Of a stretch of DNA of 64,000 nt, positions 15,424 through 23,851 are shown in pieces. A program made the position numbers and the translations under genes. Source of the stretch: a virus. Positions within the stretch are counted from its first letter, which is position 1. Each line of letters opens with the position of its first letter. Location: positions 36,319 through 100,318 of IMG/VR virus record IMGVR_UViG_3300006802_012847, one strand, 5' to 3'. The notes beneath the pieces were generated by a model. The model ran no database searches. It saw only the letters and a program-made list of their open reading frames with translations, and had not been told where the DNA came from.

Positions 15424-18400
15424 ATGGACGATAAATCATTTCAAGAATTAAAAAACAGATCATTATATGCTAAATTAAAAAGATTATTTAGCAATGATGT
15501 AGTTGTTCGAAATGTTGGTGGTAAAAAATTAAAAGTAATTGATACCGATGAAGTTTTTTATGCAACGGATCGTAATAGTTTAAGAGACAGATTTAATCGT
15601 CTAAGAACTACATCATATAATCAATATACCAGAGATTATAATTTATCCTATCAAAGTTCCCGTGTAGAACTATTTCGTGATTATGATTGCGTTGGACCAG
15701 ATACAGTAGTACCACTACCCGATGGAACTTTTCCCACGATCGCGGAACTTGCTGAAAAATATAAAGATAAACCTCAAGAAAGATTTTATGTATTTTCATA
15801 TGATCATGAAACAGACAGTATAAAATTAGGTAAAGCATATCATCCTCGTAAAAAGAAAGGAAAACGTCAAGGATATAAAGTAACATTTGATAATGGTCAA
15901 TATGTCATTGCCAGTCTTAAACATCCATTTATGATGCGAGATGGAACATATAAACGAACATTTGAACTTAGAGTTGGTGATTCTATAATGCCATTTTATC
16001 AAAGAGAATACGGATATAAAAAACACGGGTTTAAAAGATATCGTAGATTGTATAATTTTTCAAAAGGATGGCAATCAGAACATAAAATTGTCGCTGAACA
16101 ATTTGATAGACCTCTTAAAAAAGGAGAGGTTGTACATCATATCAATATAAATGGCGCTGATAATAGTCCAGAAAATCTTTTGATAATGGATTGGAAAGAA
16201 CACAAAAAATTTCATTCTGAATATAATAAAAATGCGTTATGGGGTAAAGAAAATTATGAGAAACAACTAAATAAGTTGAGATCACATCCGAATTATATTA
16301 ATAGAAATATTCATCATTGGAATGGGGAAAGAAAGGGAGAAAATAATCCATTTTATGGAAAAATACATACCGATGAATCAAATAAACAGAGATCAGATAC
16401 TTTAAAGGAAGTATTTAAAAATAGAAATCAAAATGGAAATAAAAATCCAAAATATAGAGATGATATAACTTTTGATAATGTTAAAGAAAAAGCATACGAA
16501 TATTATAAAGAATATTCTAAAATTAATCTTTGGGATTTTATTAAACATATACATTGTGATCACTCCACTCTTCAAAATCGTTTAAAAACAGAAGGACATG
16601 ATTGGAAATCATTCAAACAAGATGTTGAAACAACATTGAATCATAAAATTATTTCAATAGAACACATTGGCGAAGTTGATGTATACGATGTAACAGTTGA
16701 AAAATATGAAAATTTTGCAACAGATAGTTGTTTCGTCTCGAATACAATGGATATGGACCCAATTCTTGCTGCAGCATTAGACATATATGCAGATGAATGT
16801 ACTACTAGAAATGAAATGGGCGAAGTAATCACTGTTAGAAGCACTAATGATGATGTTAAATTAGTATTAAACAATTTATTCTATGACATTTTAAACATTG
16901 AATTCAACTTATGGTCGTGGATTCGTAGTTTAGTTAAATATGGTGATTTTTATTTAAGACTTTATATAAGTCCAGAGTATGGGGTTTATATGGTAGAACC
17001 ACTAAGTACTTACTATGTCACCCGTGTAGAAAATGCTCATTTAACTAATAAAAATTTTGTAAAGTTCCAAGTTAATATGCCTTATGGTAATAAGATTGAA
17101 GACCTCGAAAATTACCAAATGGCACACTTTAGACTACTAAGTGATAGTAACTTTCTGCCATACGGTAAAAGTATGTTAGAAGGCGCAAGACGTGTCTGGA
17201 AACAATTAAGTTTGATGGAGGATGCAATGTTGATTCATCGTATCATGCGTGCTCCAGAAAAACGTATTTTCAAAGTAGATATTGGTAACATCCCACCAAA
17301 TGAAGTGGACAATCACATGGAGAGAATCATTAGTCAAATGAAAAAAACTCCATATCTAGATCAAAATACTGGTGATTATAATCTTCGATTTAATTTACAA
17401 AACATGGTCGAAGACTTTTTCTTACCAGTTCGTGGTAGTGATAGTGGTACTGCTATAGATAATTTGCCAGGTCTAGAGTGGACAGGTACAGATGATATCG
17501 AATATCTACGTAATAAAATGATGGCTGCTCTTAAAATACCTAAAGCATTTTTGGGTTATGATGAAACTGTAAGCGGTAAAGCTACATTAGCAGCTGAAGA
17601 TATTCGTTTTGCTAGAACAATTCAAAGACTCCAAAGAATCGTTGTTAGTGAATTAAATAAAATAGCAGTAGTTCATTTATATAGTCAAGGATATCGTGAT
17701 GAGGCTCTTGTTGATTTTAGTTTAGAATTGACAAATCCATCTACAATCTTTGAAAAAGAAAAACTCGATGTTTGGAAAAGTAAAGTTGAAGTTAGTGAAG
17801 CTATGCAGCAAGAAAAACTGTTTAGTAAGAAATGGATTTACGAAAATGTATTTGGTATGTCTGACCAAGACATGATTACAATGCAAAAACAACTGGTTGA
17901 TGATGCTAAAGGAATGTATCGATTTAAACAGATCGAAGAAGAAGGTGATGATCCAGCATTAGCATTTTTAAAATCTAAAGACGAAGAAGGCGGAGAAGGA
18001 GCACCAGAAGAAGGTGGGGAAGAAGGGGACTTAGGAGATCTTGCTGGTGGTACTGGCGAAGAAACGCCTGAAGGTGGAGCCGAAACTGAACCAGCAGCTG
18101 GGGGTGGTGGCGAAGAAGAAACACCTACATTAACTGAAAAAACGAAATTGACTGCTCATGAACGTGAAAAAGCAGCAAAAGAAAAAGAAAAAAATCGGGA
18201 TAGAGACCAAACTGGAAGAAAAAAAGCTAATGATTATAGATTTGGCGAAGATCCATTAGGTTCTCTGGAATTAAATTCGGAACCTGATAGAAGTGTATCT
18301 CATAAATATAAAGGTAGATCTCCTTTATCGCTTGAGGGATTATCTTCTATATTAGATGAACTAGAACAACATAAATCTATGTTGAATGAGACCAAAGAAA

Positions 18401-18444
18401 AATCATCAGGGTCTTACATGGATGAAATAAATATTAAAGAATAA
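15424..18444 (+). CDS. portal vertex protein (T4 gp20-like) containing an intein
   Basis: 1,006 residues, of which 89-440 are an intein, leaving a 654-residue portal. The extein matches T4-like portals: TMDMDPILAAALDIYADECT, then FYLRLYISPEYGVY, LPYGKSMLEGARRVWKQLSLMEDAMLIHRI, RAPEKRIFKVDIGNIPPNEV and PKAFLGYDETVSGKATLA. The C-terminal ~170 residues include a low-complexity Glu/Gly stretch (~residues 855-900) and a charged tail. It forms the dodecameric DNA gate on which the terminase docks and follows terL directly. An ACTTATATATAAG-like element lies just upstream. Confidence 0.95.
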   Translation: MDDKSFQELKNRSLYAKLKRLFSNDVVVRNVGGKKLKVIDTDEVFYATDRNSLRDRFNRLRTTSYNQYTRDYNLSYQSSRVELFRDYDCVGPDTVVPLPDGTFPTIAELAEKYKDKPQERFYVFSYDHETDSIKLGKAYHPRKKKGKRQGYKVTFDNGQYVIASLKHPFMMRDGTYKRTFELRVGDSIMPFYQREYGYKKHGFKRYRRLYNFSKGWQSEHKIVAEQFDRPLKKGEVVHHININGADNSPENLLIMDWKEHKKFHSEYNKNALWGKENYEKQLNKLRSHPNYINRNIHHWNGERKGENNPFYGKIHTDESNKQRSDTLKEVFKNRNQNGNKNPKYRDDITFDNVKEKAYEYYKEYSKINLWDFIKHIHCDHSTLQNRLKTEGHDWKSFKQDVETTLNHKIISIEHIGEVDVYDVTVEKYENFATDSCFVSNTMDMDPILAAALDIYADECTTRNEMGEVITVRSTNDDVKLVLNNLFYDILNIEFNLWSWIRSLVKYGDFYLRLYISPEYGVYMVEPLSTYYVTRVENAHLTNKNFVKFQVNMPYGNKIEDLENYQMAHFRLLSDSNFLPYGKSMLEGARRVWKQLSLMEDAMLIHRIMRAPEKRIFKVDIGNIPPNEVDNHMERIISQMKKTPYLDQNTGDYNLRFNLQNMVEDFFLPVRGSDSGTAIDNLPGLEWTGTDDIEYLRNKMMAALKIPKAFLGYDETVSGKATLAAEDIRFARTIQRLQRIVVSELNKIAVVHLYSQGYRDEALVDFSLELTNPSTIFEKEKLDVWKSKVEVSEAMQQEKLFSKKWIYENVFGMSDQDMITMQKQLVDDAKGMYRFKQIEEEGDDPALAFLKSKDEEGGEGAPEEGGEEGDLGDLAGGTGEETPEGGAETEPAAGGGGEEETPTLTEKTKLTAHEREKAAKEKEKNRDRDQTGRKKANDYRFGEDPLGSLELNSEPDRSVSHKYKGRSPLSLEGLSSILDELEQHKSMLNETKEKSSGSYMDEINIKE
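15688..16743 (+). mobile_element. portal intein with HNH homing endonuclease
   Basis: 352 residues, from Cys89 (block A, CVGPDTVVPLPDGTFPTIAE) to Asn440 (block G, SCFVSN) with +1 Thr441. The N-terminal splicing half includes LKHPFMMRDGTY (block B region). The middle has an HNH nuclease at residues 238-264 (HHININGADNSPENL ... EHKKFH), followed by a NUMOD3-like DNA-binding repeat (GENNPFYGKIHTDES) and a helix-turn-helix-like end. The penultimate residue is Ser instead of the usual His. As a full-length splicing and homing element it is probably still mobile. Confidence 0.92.
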
Positions 18445-18475
18445 ACAATTACCGAAGATTTTTTATTTTTAATTA

Positions 18476-18482
18476 TATTTAT
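18476..18482 (+). promoter_or_regulatory. TATTTAT promoter-like element
   Basis: TATTTAT within TTATATTTATAAATAA, 17 nt before the ATG at 18500; the overlapping TATAAATA also fits the T4 late box. Confidence 0.5.
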
Positions 18483-18499
18483 AAATAATAAAGAACTAT

Positions 18500-19375
18500 A
18501 TGCGAAAGAAAGCTAAACATTCAAAATTCAAAAACAGTGGGGTGCTGTTTGAATTGTTGACTCGTCAGATTACAGCAGATATATTGGCCGGTCGTGACGA
18601 ATCTTTTACAAAAAATTTGATGTTTCGTTATTTTAATGAACGCACCGTACTTGGAAAAGAATTTCAATTATATAATTTTATTGTAAACGAGACATCTAAA
18701 AGTGTGGAGTCTGCTGATCGTATTTTAAATGTCGTCTTACACACACGTTCTAAACTTAATGAACGTGAGTTGGAAAAACAAAAGTATAATCTTATTAAAG
18801 AAATCAAAGAAAAATATAACATCGATGAATTTCTTAAAAATAAGATTCCTAACTACAAACTTTATGCTTCTGTTTACAAGTTGTTTGAAGATCAATCTCC
18901 AGGCGAGTCAAAATTTGAAGTTAAAGAAATTATTGAGGCTAAGGAATGTGTAGTAGAAAATTTAACTAAAGAACGTCGAGTTGATGAAAAGTCTTTAGAT
19001 GTATATAGTTCTCAAACACCTGAAGTTAGATTATTAGCATATAAGTTCTTGATTGAAAACTTCAATAAGAAATATTCTTCTTTGTTATCATCTCAGAAAG
19101 ACTTATTGAAACAATATATTACAAATGTTTCAAATACAAACAAGTTTACTGATTATGTTAATAAAGAATACAAACGTGTCTCTGAATCATTAAAAGATTC
19201 GACTTCATCTATTGAAAACGATGTAATTAAAATTAAGTTAAATGAGACCGTTTCTCAACTATCTGGTAAAGTAATTACTGGTGTAGTCAAGGAAAATCAA
19301 TTATCCGCGCTTTTAAGTGCTTATGAATTGATTGAGGAAATTGATAGACTAAAAAATGAAAAGGTCTCTTCTTAA
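18500..19375 (+). CDS. hypothetical head-module protein
   Basis: 291 residues, highly charged and helical, no membrane segment. The N-terminus is strongly basic (MRKKAKHSKFK). Lies between portal and prohead protease, where T4 keeps its small core genes 67 and 68, and overlaps the next gene by 20 nt. Not recognised by sequence; a prohead core or head assembly role is inferred from position. Confidence 0.75.
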   Translation: MRKKAKHSKFKNSGVLFELLTRQITADILAGRDESFTKNLMFRYFNERTVLGKEFQLYNFIVNETSKSVESADRILNVVLHTRSKLNERELEKQKYNLIKEIKEKYNIDEFLKNKIPNYKLYASVYKLFEDQSPGESKFEVKEIIEAKECVVENLTKERRVDEKSLDVYSSQTPEVRLLAYKFLIENFNKKYSSLLSSQKDLLKQYITNVSNTNKFTDYVNKEYKRVSESLKDSTSSIENDVIKIKLNETVSQLSGKVITGVVKENQLSALLSAYELIEEIDRLKNEKVSS

Positions 19376-20483
19376 AGAATCTATCGATGAAATTAGAGAT
19401 ATTGTAAAAAAATATGCTCAGAGTTATCGACAGAATGAAGAAGCATGTAATGATAAATATCATACATGGTTAGATAATCACGCCGATAAACTTTCCAAAT
19501 TGTCTCCAGAGCTGGTTGATAAAATAAAATCAGCCGTATTAACTAGAATTAAAGAAGCATCTACTAGTAGTGCAGCTGGAGCCTATATGACTCCATTTGC
19601 TTTTTCAACCAGAGGGCCTGGTAATGTAAGAGCTGCCACACAATTGGGATATAGACTAGCTAAGCCTGTTAAAAGAAGTCCCAAATATGCTTTAGAAAAT
19701 CAAGTGTACAGTGAACCAGCATATGTAACACCTGCACAAGATATCGGGTTAGTATCAACTTGGGAAGATGAAAATGGTTTAATTCAACACGGAGATCCAG
19801 AAATGGACCCAGGCTTGGATGGTTACAAGCAATGTGAACTGCCTACTACAGAAACTATTGTTAAAGAAGGAATTGGAGTATCTAAATATATGACATTGGA
19901 AGCAGAAATAGAACCTGATGTGAAGGTGAAAGAAAAAGAGAAGGTGATCGTGAAAGATCCTCAACAAACTCCCACGCCTTCAGTAAATGTACAAACTTAT
20001 AATGTATTACCTGATTTCACTGCATTTGATGTTAAATTAAAAAATAGTACAGAGAAATTAAAGTTGGACTTACAGAAGAAAATCCAAGATCAAATTTTAA
20101 ATAAGAAGGTTGTTATTCGCGCCGCTAAGGGATATAAACAACCAGAAATGGATTATACTGTTAATGTAACAGGTGTTGCAATTGATTATTACTACGATAG
20201 ATACGTTATTATTGTGGTTGGCCGTGAAGAAAACAAACAAAAAGTTTCCAAATTCTTTTTGAAGCCTGGATATAAAATTAGAATATTAGGTCCTGCTGAT
20301 GTGAAACCTAAAGATAAATATCAAATTGCTAAATCACAAGCTTTAGTTGATCTAGATGCTTCTGCGATTGGAAGTGATAACGTTGTAACATCACCTGAAC
20401 CTATTGCTAAACCAAAAGAAGAACCAGTTGACCAACCTTTGGCAGAATTTACTTTTAAAAAACATTTAGATCAATTGAATTAG
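19356..20483 (+). CDS. head-module protein, possible prohead core/internal protein
   Basis: 375 residues. Starts MKRSLLKESIDEI, similar to other N-termini in this head cluster. Residues ~67-90 read TRIKEASTSSAAGAYMTPFA, a segment I associate with core proteins near gene 21 in T4-like phages. The middle is Pro/Lys/Glu-rich, and the C-terminal half has a beta-rich region (VTGVAIDYYYDRYVIIVVGR). Ends TAG, followed 7 nt later by the protease ATG. Function not established. Confidence 0.75.
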   Translation: MKRSLLKESIDEIRDIVKKYAQSYRQNEEACNDKYHTWLDNHADKLSKLSPELVDKIKSAVLTRIKEASTSSAAGAYMTPFAFSTRGPGNVRAATQLGYRLAKPVKRSPKYALENQVYSEPAYVTPAQDIGLVSTWEDENGLIQHGDPEMDPGLDGYKQCELPTTETIVKEGIGVSKYMTLEAEIEPDVKVKEKEKVIVKDPQQTPTPSVNVQTYNVLPDFTAFDVKLKNSTEKLKLDLQKKIQDQILNKKVVIRAAKGYKQPEMDYTVNVTGVAIDYYYDRYVIIVVGREENKQKVSKFFLKPGYKIRILGPADVKPKDKYQIAKSQALVDLDASAIGSDNVVTSPEPIAKPKEEPVDQPLAEFTFKKHLDQLN

Positions 20484-20490
20484 AAATACT

Positions 20491-21099
20491 ATGAAAACCG
20501 TACTTATTGATGTATTACCATTTGAGTTTAAAAAATCGTCACTTAATGAATCATTGAGTGATGGAAAATTATTAGTAACAGGCGTATTACAACGTGCTGA
20601 TCACAAAAATCAAAATGGTAGAGTATACCCAGAAGAAATTTTAAAGCGTGAGTCTGACAAATACATGGACAACTTTGTTAAACAACGTAGAGCTATGGGC
20701 GAATTAGATCATCCAGAGAGCAGTGTTGTTAATCTTAAAAATGTCAGTCATAATATTGTTGACATGGGTTGGGATGGAAAAGACTTAGTTGGTACAGTTG
20801 AAATTTTACCAACACCAAGTGGTAACATCTTAAAAGATTTATTAAAGGCTGGTATTTTATTAGGCATAAGTAGTAGAGGATTAGGTAGTGTTAAAAAAGA
20901 TATGCATGAAGGTGCAGATGTTGTTCAAGACGACTTTGACTTGATTGCTTTTGATTTTGTAAGTAATCCATCTACACAAGGTGCGTTTATGTATCCAGGT
21001 GGAAAAATAAACGAAGGAATTGTTCCAGTCACAAATAATATTGTTAATCCTTATGCTAATGTAGAAAGAATTATTCACGATATTATATCAGAATTATAA
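20491..21099 (+). CDS. prohead core maturation protease (T4 gp21-like)
   Basis: 202 residues, close to T4 gp21 (212). The phage prohead serine protease motifs are visible: RAMGELDHPES (catalytic His), GILLGISSRGLGS (catalytic Ser) and IAFDFVSNPSTQGAFM near the end. It processes scaffold, core and capsid proteins after (L/I)-x-E; matching sites are visible in the capsid protein and in several enzyme N-termini in this window. Sits directly upstream of core and scaffold genes, the usual T4 order. Confidence 0.92.
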   Translation: MKTVLIDVLPFEFKKSSLNESLSDGKLLVTGVLQRADHKNQNGRVYPEEILKRESDKYMDNFVKQRRAMGELDHPESSVVNLKNVSHNIVDMGWDGKDLVGTVEILPTPSGNILKDLLKAGILLGISSRGLGSVKKDMHEGADVVQDDFDLIAFDFVSNPSTQGAFMYPGGKINEGIVPVTNNIVNPYANVERIIHDIISEL

Positions 21100-21106
21100 T
21101 ATTTAT
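21100..21106 (+). promoter_or_regulatory. TATTTAT promoter-like element
   Basis: TATTTAT immediately after the protease stop, 24 nt before the ATG at 21131. Confidence 0.45.
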
Positions 21107-21130
21107 TATTAACAATCAATTTAATGTAAT

Positions 21131-21583
21131 ATGATAAAGTTTAAGAAATTAGCTGAAAGTATGTCTCCAGAGGAAGCGTATAAACCTTTGGCGCAAGAAG
21201 AAAAAGTTAAACTCCGTGAGACTGTAAAAGCGTACAACGAATATCGTAATGCTTTGAAAGCGGAAGCTATTTATGCTACTGCTGCTAAAATCTCAGAAGC
21301 AATTAACTTAGCAGAACGTTATGCTTTGCGTGAATGTGGAGAGTGGATGGAGGCAAAGATGGTAGAACGTGATATGAAAGAAGTAAAAAAACTTTCAAAT
21401 AAGCTAGTTGAAGAAGCAAACAAAATAAAAGAAGTAGAACACCAATTAGAAATGTTATATGAAGAAATTGGTTTAAAATTAGAACGTTATTTTGAAATTG
21501 CAGATCCAGTTGAAGAAAACTCTGAATTGCCAGGTGCAAGACCTATTGTTCAGACACACCAACAACCTCCATATCAAGACTAA
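21131..21583 (+). CDS. alpha-helical prohead core-like protein
   Basis: 150 residues, almost wholly helical with Glu, Lys and Ala heptads (VERDMKEVKKLSNKLVEEAN), ending in a Pro/Gln-rich tail. Start MIKFKKLAE/S could be a prohead-protease site. Located between protease and scaffold and followed by a strong terminator. A core component is likely by position and composition; no family recognised. Confidence 0.75.
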   Translation: MIKFKKLAESMSPEEAYKPLAQEEKVKLRETVKAYNEYRNALKAEAIYATAAKISEAINLAERYALRECGEWMEAKMVERDMKEVKKLSNKLVEEANKIKEVEHQLEMLYEEIGLKLERYFEIADPVEENSELPGARPIVQTHQQPPYQD

Positions 21584-21605
21584 TACATAACTTTATGTGT
21601 GCAAG

Positions 21606-21637
21606 AAAAAGCCCTTCAAAAGAAGGGCTTTTTTGTT
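21606..21637. terminator. bidirectional intrinsic terminator
   Basis: AAAAGCCCTTC, loop AAAA, GAAGGGCTTTT with T run on the + side and A run before it, so it works on both strands. It separates the + strand core gene from the convergent minus-strand pair. Confidence 0.9.
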
Positions 21638-21991
21638 TTATATATTTAAAGAAGGAGTTGAGTCTATATACTCAAGCATTTTTTTAAAAGTTTCAAAAAC
21701 ATATTTTCGATTAGTTTCTAATACATAACCTTCATTCGTTTTGTATGCTTTTATATTTACTTTTTTACTATCTTCTTCTAGATTTTGAAGTTCGACTTCG
21801 CAAGTCATTTCGTCTTCACTGTTTATTATGAATCCCATGTCTCCTAAAGTATCGATTTCGTTAAATTTCCATCCTTTGGGGTTTTCAATATCAGAAAGAT
21901 TATATCTAGATTCTTTTACTGAATCTTCGTCTTCATTATCAGCACGATTCAAGAATGCTTTAAATTTTATTGTGTTTGGTTTATAGTCCAT
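21638..21991 (-). CDS. hypothetical protein (minus strand)
   Basis: 117 residues, acidic, no cysteines or membrane segment. Contains NPKGWKFNEIDTLGDMGFI and a C-terminal KYVFETFKKMLEYIDS helix. Overlaps the start-distal end of the upstream minus-strand gene by 11 nt, so the two form a small operon inserted, reversed, in the head gene cluster. Function unknown. Confidence 0.7.
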   Translation of the reverse strand: MDYKPNTIKFKAFLNRADNEDEDSVKESRYNLSDIENPKGWKFNEIDTLGDMGFIINSEDEMTCEVELQNLEEDSKKVNIKAYKTNEGYVLETNRKYVFETFKKMLEYIDSTPSLNI

Positions 21992-22580
21992 ATGCGTTAA
22001 TTCTATCTATGAAGTCTGATAATACTTTAGTTTTTACTTCATCTTTGTTGTCAAATATACTACTGAGTGCGTATGCGACATTTTCAACTGATTTATCGTC
22101 ATCCGCATCTGATCCAACTATTCCTACAAAGCAACCGTAATTATAAAGACCAGGATTTTCATTATTTTTTAATTTCTTAAATACATAAGTCTTTGATGTT
22201 CCGTTATTGAAAACATTGGCAGATAATTCATTCGTAGATTTTTTATGAACGAAATTAACTCTACCCATACCACCAAACCCGTTTTGTTTATTTTGAAAAG
22301 ATAATAATTCTTTTTTATCAAATGGAACTCCGCCATTTTGACTTAGTACTTGTTTAAGACTTTGATTTGGAACTTCTCTCATTTTACTCATACTATACTC
22401 ATTTTCTTTAAGATTTTTGAGTATTTCTTTGAGTTTAGTAAAATCTTTTACATCACTTGGTTTTATATCTTTTGCCATTTTTCTTACTTTGGTTGATACC
22501 TTTTTTAACGGAATATTACCTGTTTGTACTCCACGTACTAATCTAAACAGTCTTGCTTGTTTTTCGCTTTTTGCAGGCAT
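21981..22580 (-). CDS. DUF3008-like N-terminus plus unknown domain (minus strand)
   Basis: 199 residues. MPAKSEKQARLFRLVRGVQTG then SDVKDFTKL resembles the short DUF3008-type proteins common in phages (MPAKS-x-x-Q-R pattern, then a 'kDvkdFa' helix). Here it is extended by a C-terminal domain (residues ~80-199) with GGMGRVNFVHKK and GCFVGIVGSDADDD. A TATTTAT element (plus-strand ATAAATA at 22587-22593) lies 6 nt before its ATG, in the gene's own direction. Function unknown. Confidence 0.7.
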   Translation of the reverse strand: MPAKSEKQARLFRLVRGVQTGNIPLKKVSTKVRKMAKDIKPSDVKDFTKLKEILKNLKENEYSMSKMREVPNQSLKQVLSQNGGVPFDKKELLSFQNKQNGFGGMGRVNFVHKKSTNELSANVFNNGTSKTYVFKKLKNNENPGLYNYGCFVGIVGSDADDDKSVENVAYALSSIFDNKDEVKTKVLSDFIDRINAYGL

Positions 22581-22586
22581 ATACCA

Positions 22587-22593
22587 ATAAATA
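22587..22593 (-). promoter_or_regulatory. TATTTAT promoter-like element on the minus strand
   Basis: Plus-strand ATAAATA, which reads TATTTAT (TTATATTTATTGG) toward the minus-strand gene starting at 22580. Its orientation relative to the gene matches the plus-strand examples. Confidence 0.55.
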
Positions 22594-22626
22594 TAATTTT
22601 TTTTTGCATTTTTAGAATTTTAATTA

Positions 22627-22633
22627 TATTTAT
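22627..22633 (+). promoter_or_regulatory. TATTTAT promoter-like element for scaffold/capsid unit
   Basis: TATTTAT within AATTATATTTATTTTA, ~100 nt before the scaffold ATG. The leader between contains small inverted repeats (CACC...GGTG, 22643-22658; GGAGTTCTCC near 22681) and a good ribosome site (AGAAAGGA) before 22731. Confidence 0.5.
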
Positions 22634-22730
22634 TTTAAAATACACCAATTGTTTGGTGTCTACTGCAATTTAACTTCTTTGGAGTTCTCCAATAACTTCA
22701 CGACAAAAAATAAGAAAGGATAATTATATC

Positions 22731-23804
22731 ATGAGCGATCTATTAAAGGAAAGCATCGCAGACGCAAAAGCTGTTCGTGAAACTGCTATTGCTAATGCTA
22801 AAACCTTTCTTGAGGAAAACTTTGCAAAGAGCATGAAAGAAATGTTTGCTGAGAAACTCAAGGAAGAATCAGAACAACAAGAGGAATCTGTTGAACCTAC
22901 CACTGAGGTAGACGAAAACTTAGATTCTTCTGGTATCGGTAAAGATAGTGGTAACACTGTCTCAAGTCAACGTCCAGTCGAACCATCTACTGCTGCAAGC
23001 AAGAATACGGTTCCAGCTGGAAAACAAGAATTTGATGCTGCTCTTGAAGAGAGCGAAGAAATTACTAGCGAAGAGTTAGATGAAATTCTTGCTGAACTAG
23101 AAGGTCAAGAAACTGTAGCCGAAACAGCACCAATCGCTGAAGAGGAAGAAGTTGAAGCCGAAGAGGAAGAAGAAATCAACTTAGAAGCATTAATCGCTGA
23201 ACTAGAAGCTGAAACTAACGAAGGACATGGTATGGCACATGATGTTGCTGCTATCAGAGACGACGAAGATCAGATTTCTAAATTAGCAAAAGATGCTGGT
23301 GAAGATGCCGCTGATATCAGCAGTGAAGAAATTGCGGAAGATGGCGATGGATCTGAACCAAGTATCGATGAGATGGCTGATGCTCTTCTCGCTATTAATG
23401 AAGAAAATGAACAATTGAAAAAAGAACTAAGTGAACACCAAGAAACCGTTAAGTACTTGAAGGGTGTATTGGAAGAAACTAATCTTTTGAATGCTAAATT
23501 GCTTTTCACCAACAAATTGTTCAAAGGAAAGAATTTAACTGAGAGTCAAAAACTCAAGGTTATCAATACGTTTGATTTAACCAAAACATTACGTGAGATT
23601 AAATTAGCGTATACCGTTTTAGCCGAATCATTTAATGCCGGTGGATCGGTTGCCAAGAAAAAAACTAATGCAACTGTCTCAACTATCACCGAAGGTTTGG
23701 CAAGCAAACCAGTATCCAGTACAAAGCCTGAAGCTAACATTGTAGAGCCTCAAGCTGATGACATGGCCTCTCGATTCCAAAAACTCGCTGGAATTGTAAG
23801 GTAA
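22731..23804 (+). CDS. prohead scaffold protein (T4 gp22-like)
   Basis: 357 residues, very acidic: a Glu-rich centre (~residues 100-165) flanked by helices, with an ENEQLKKELSEHQETVKYLK coiled coil before the C-terminal helical part (LLFTNKLFKGKNLTESQKLK). This composition and the position directly before the major capsid gene are characteristic of T4 gp22 scaffolds. The N-terminus MSDLLKESIADAK is amphipathic. A Shine-Dalgarno site (AGAAAGGA) precedes the ATG. The scaffold would be degraded by the prohead protease during maturation. Confidence 0.88.
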   Translation: MSDLLKESIADAKAVRETAIANAKTFLEENFAKSMKEMFAEKLKEESEQQEESVEPTTEVDENLDSSGIGKDSGNTVSSQRPVEPSTAASKNTVPAGKQEFDAALEESEEITSEELDEILAELEGQETVAETAPIAEEEEVEAEEEEEINLEALIAELEAETNEGHGMAHDVAAIRDDEDQISKLAKDAGEDAADISSEEIAEDGDGSEPSIDEMADALLAINEENEQLKKELSEHQETVKYLKGVLEETNLLNAKLLFTNKLFKGKNLTESQKLKVINTFDLTKTLREIKLAYTVLAESFNAGGSVAKKKTNATVSTITEGLASKPVSSTKPEANIVEPQADDMASRFQKLAGIVR

Positions 23805-23851
23805 TTTAGTTTGCGAGTAAAACCAAAAAAATAATAGATAGGAGAAATAAT

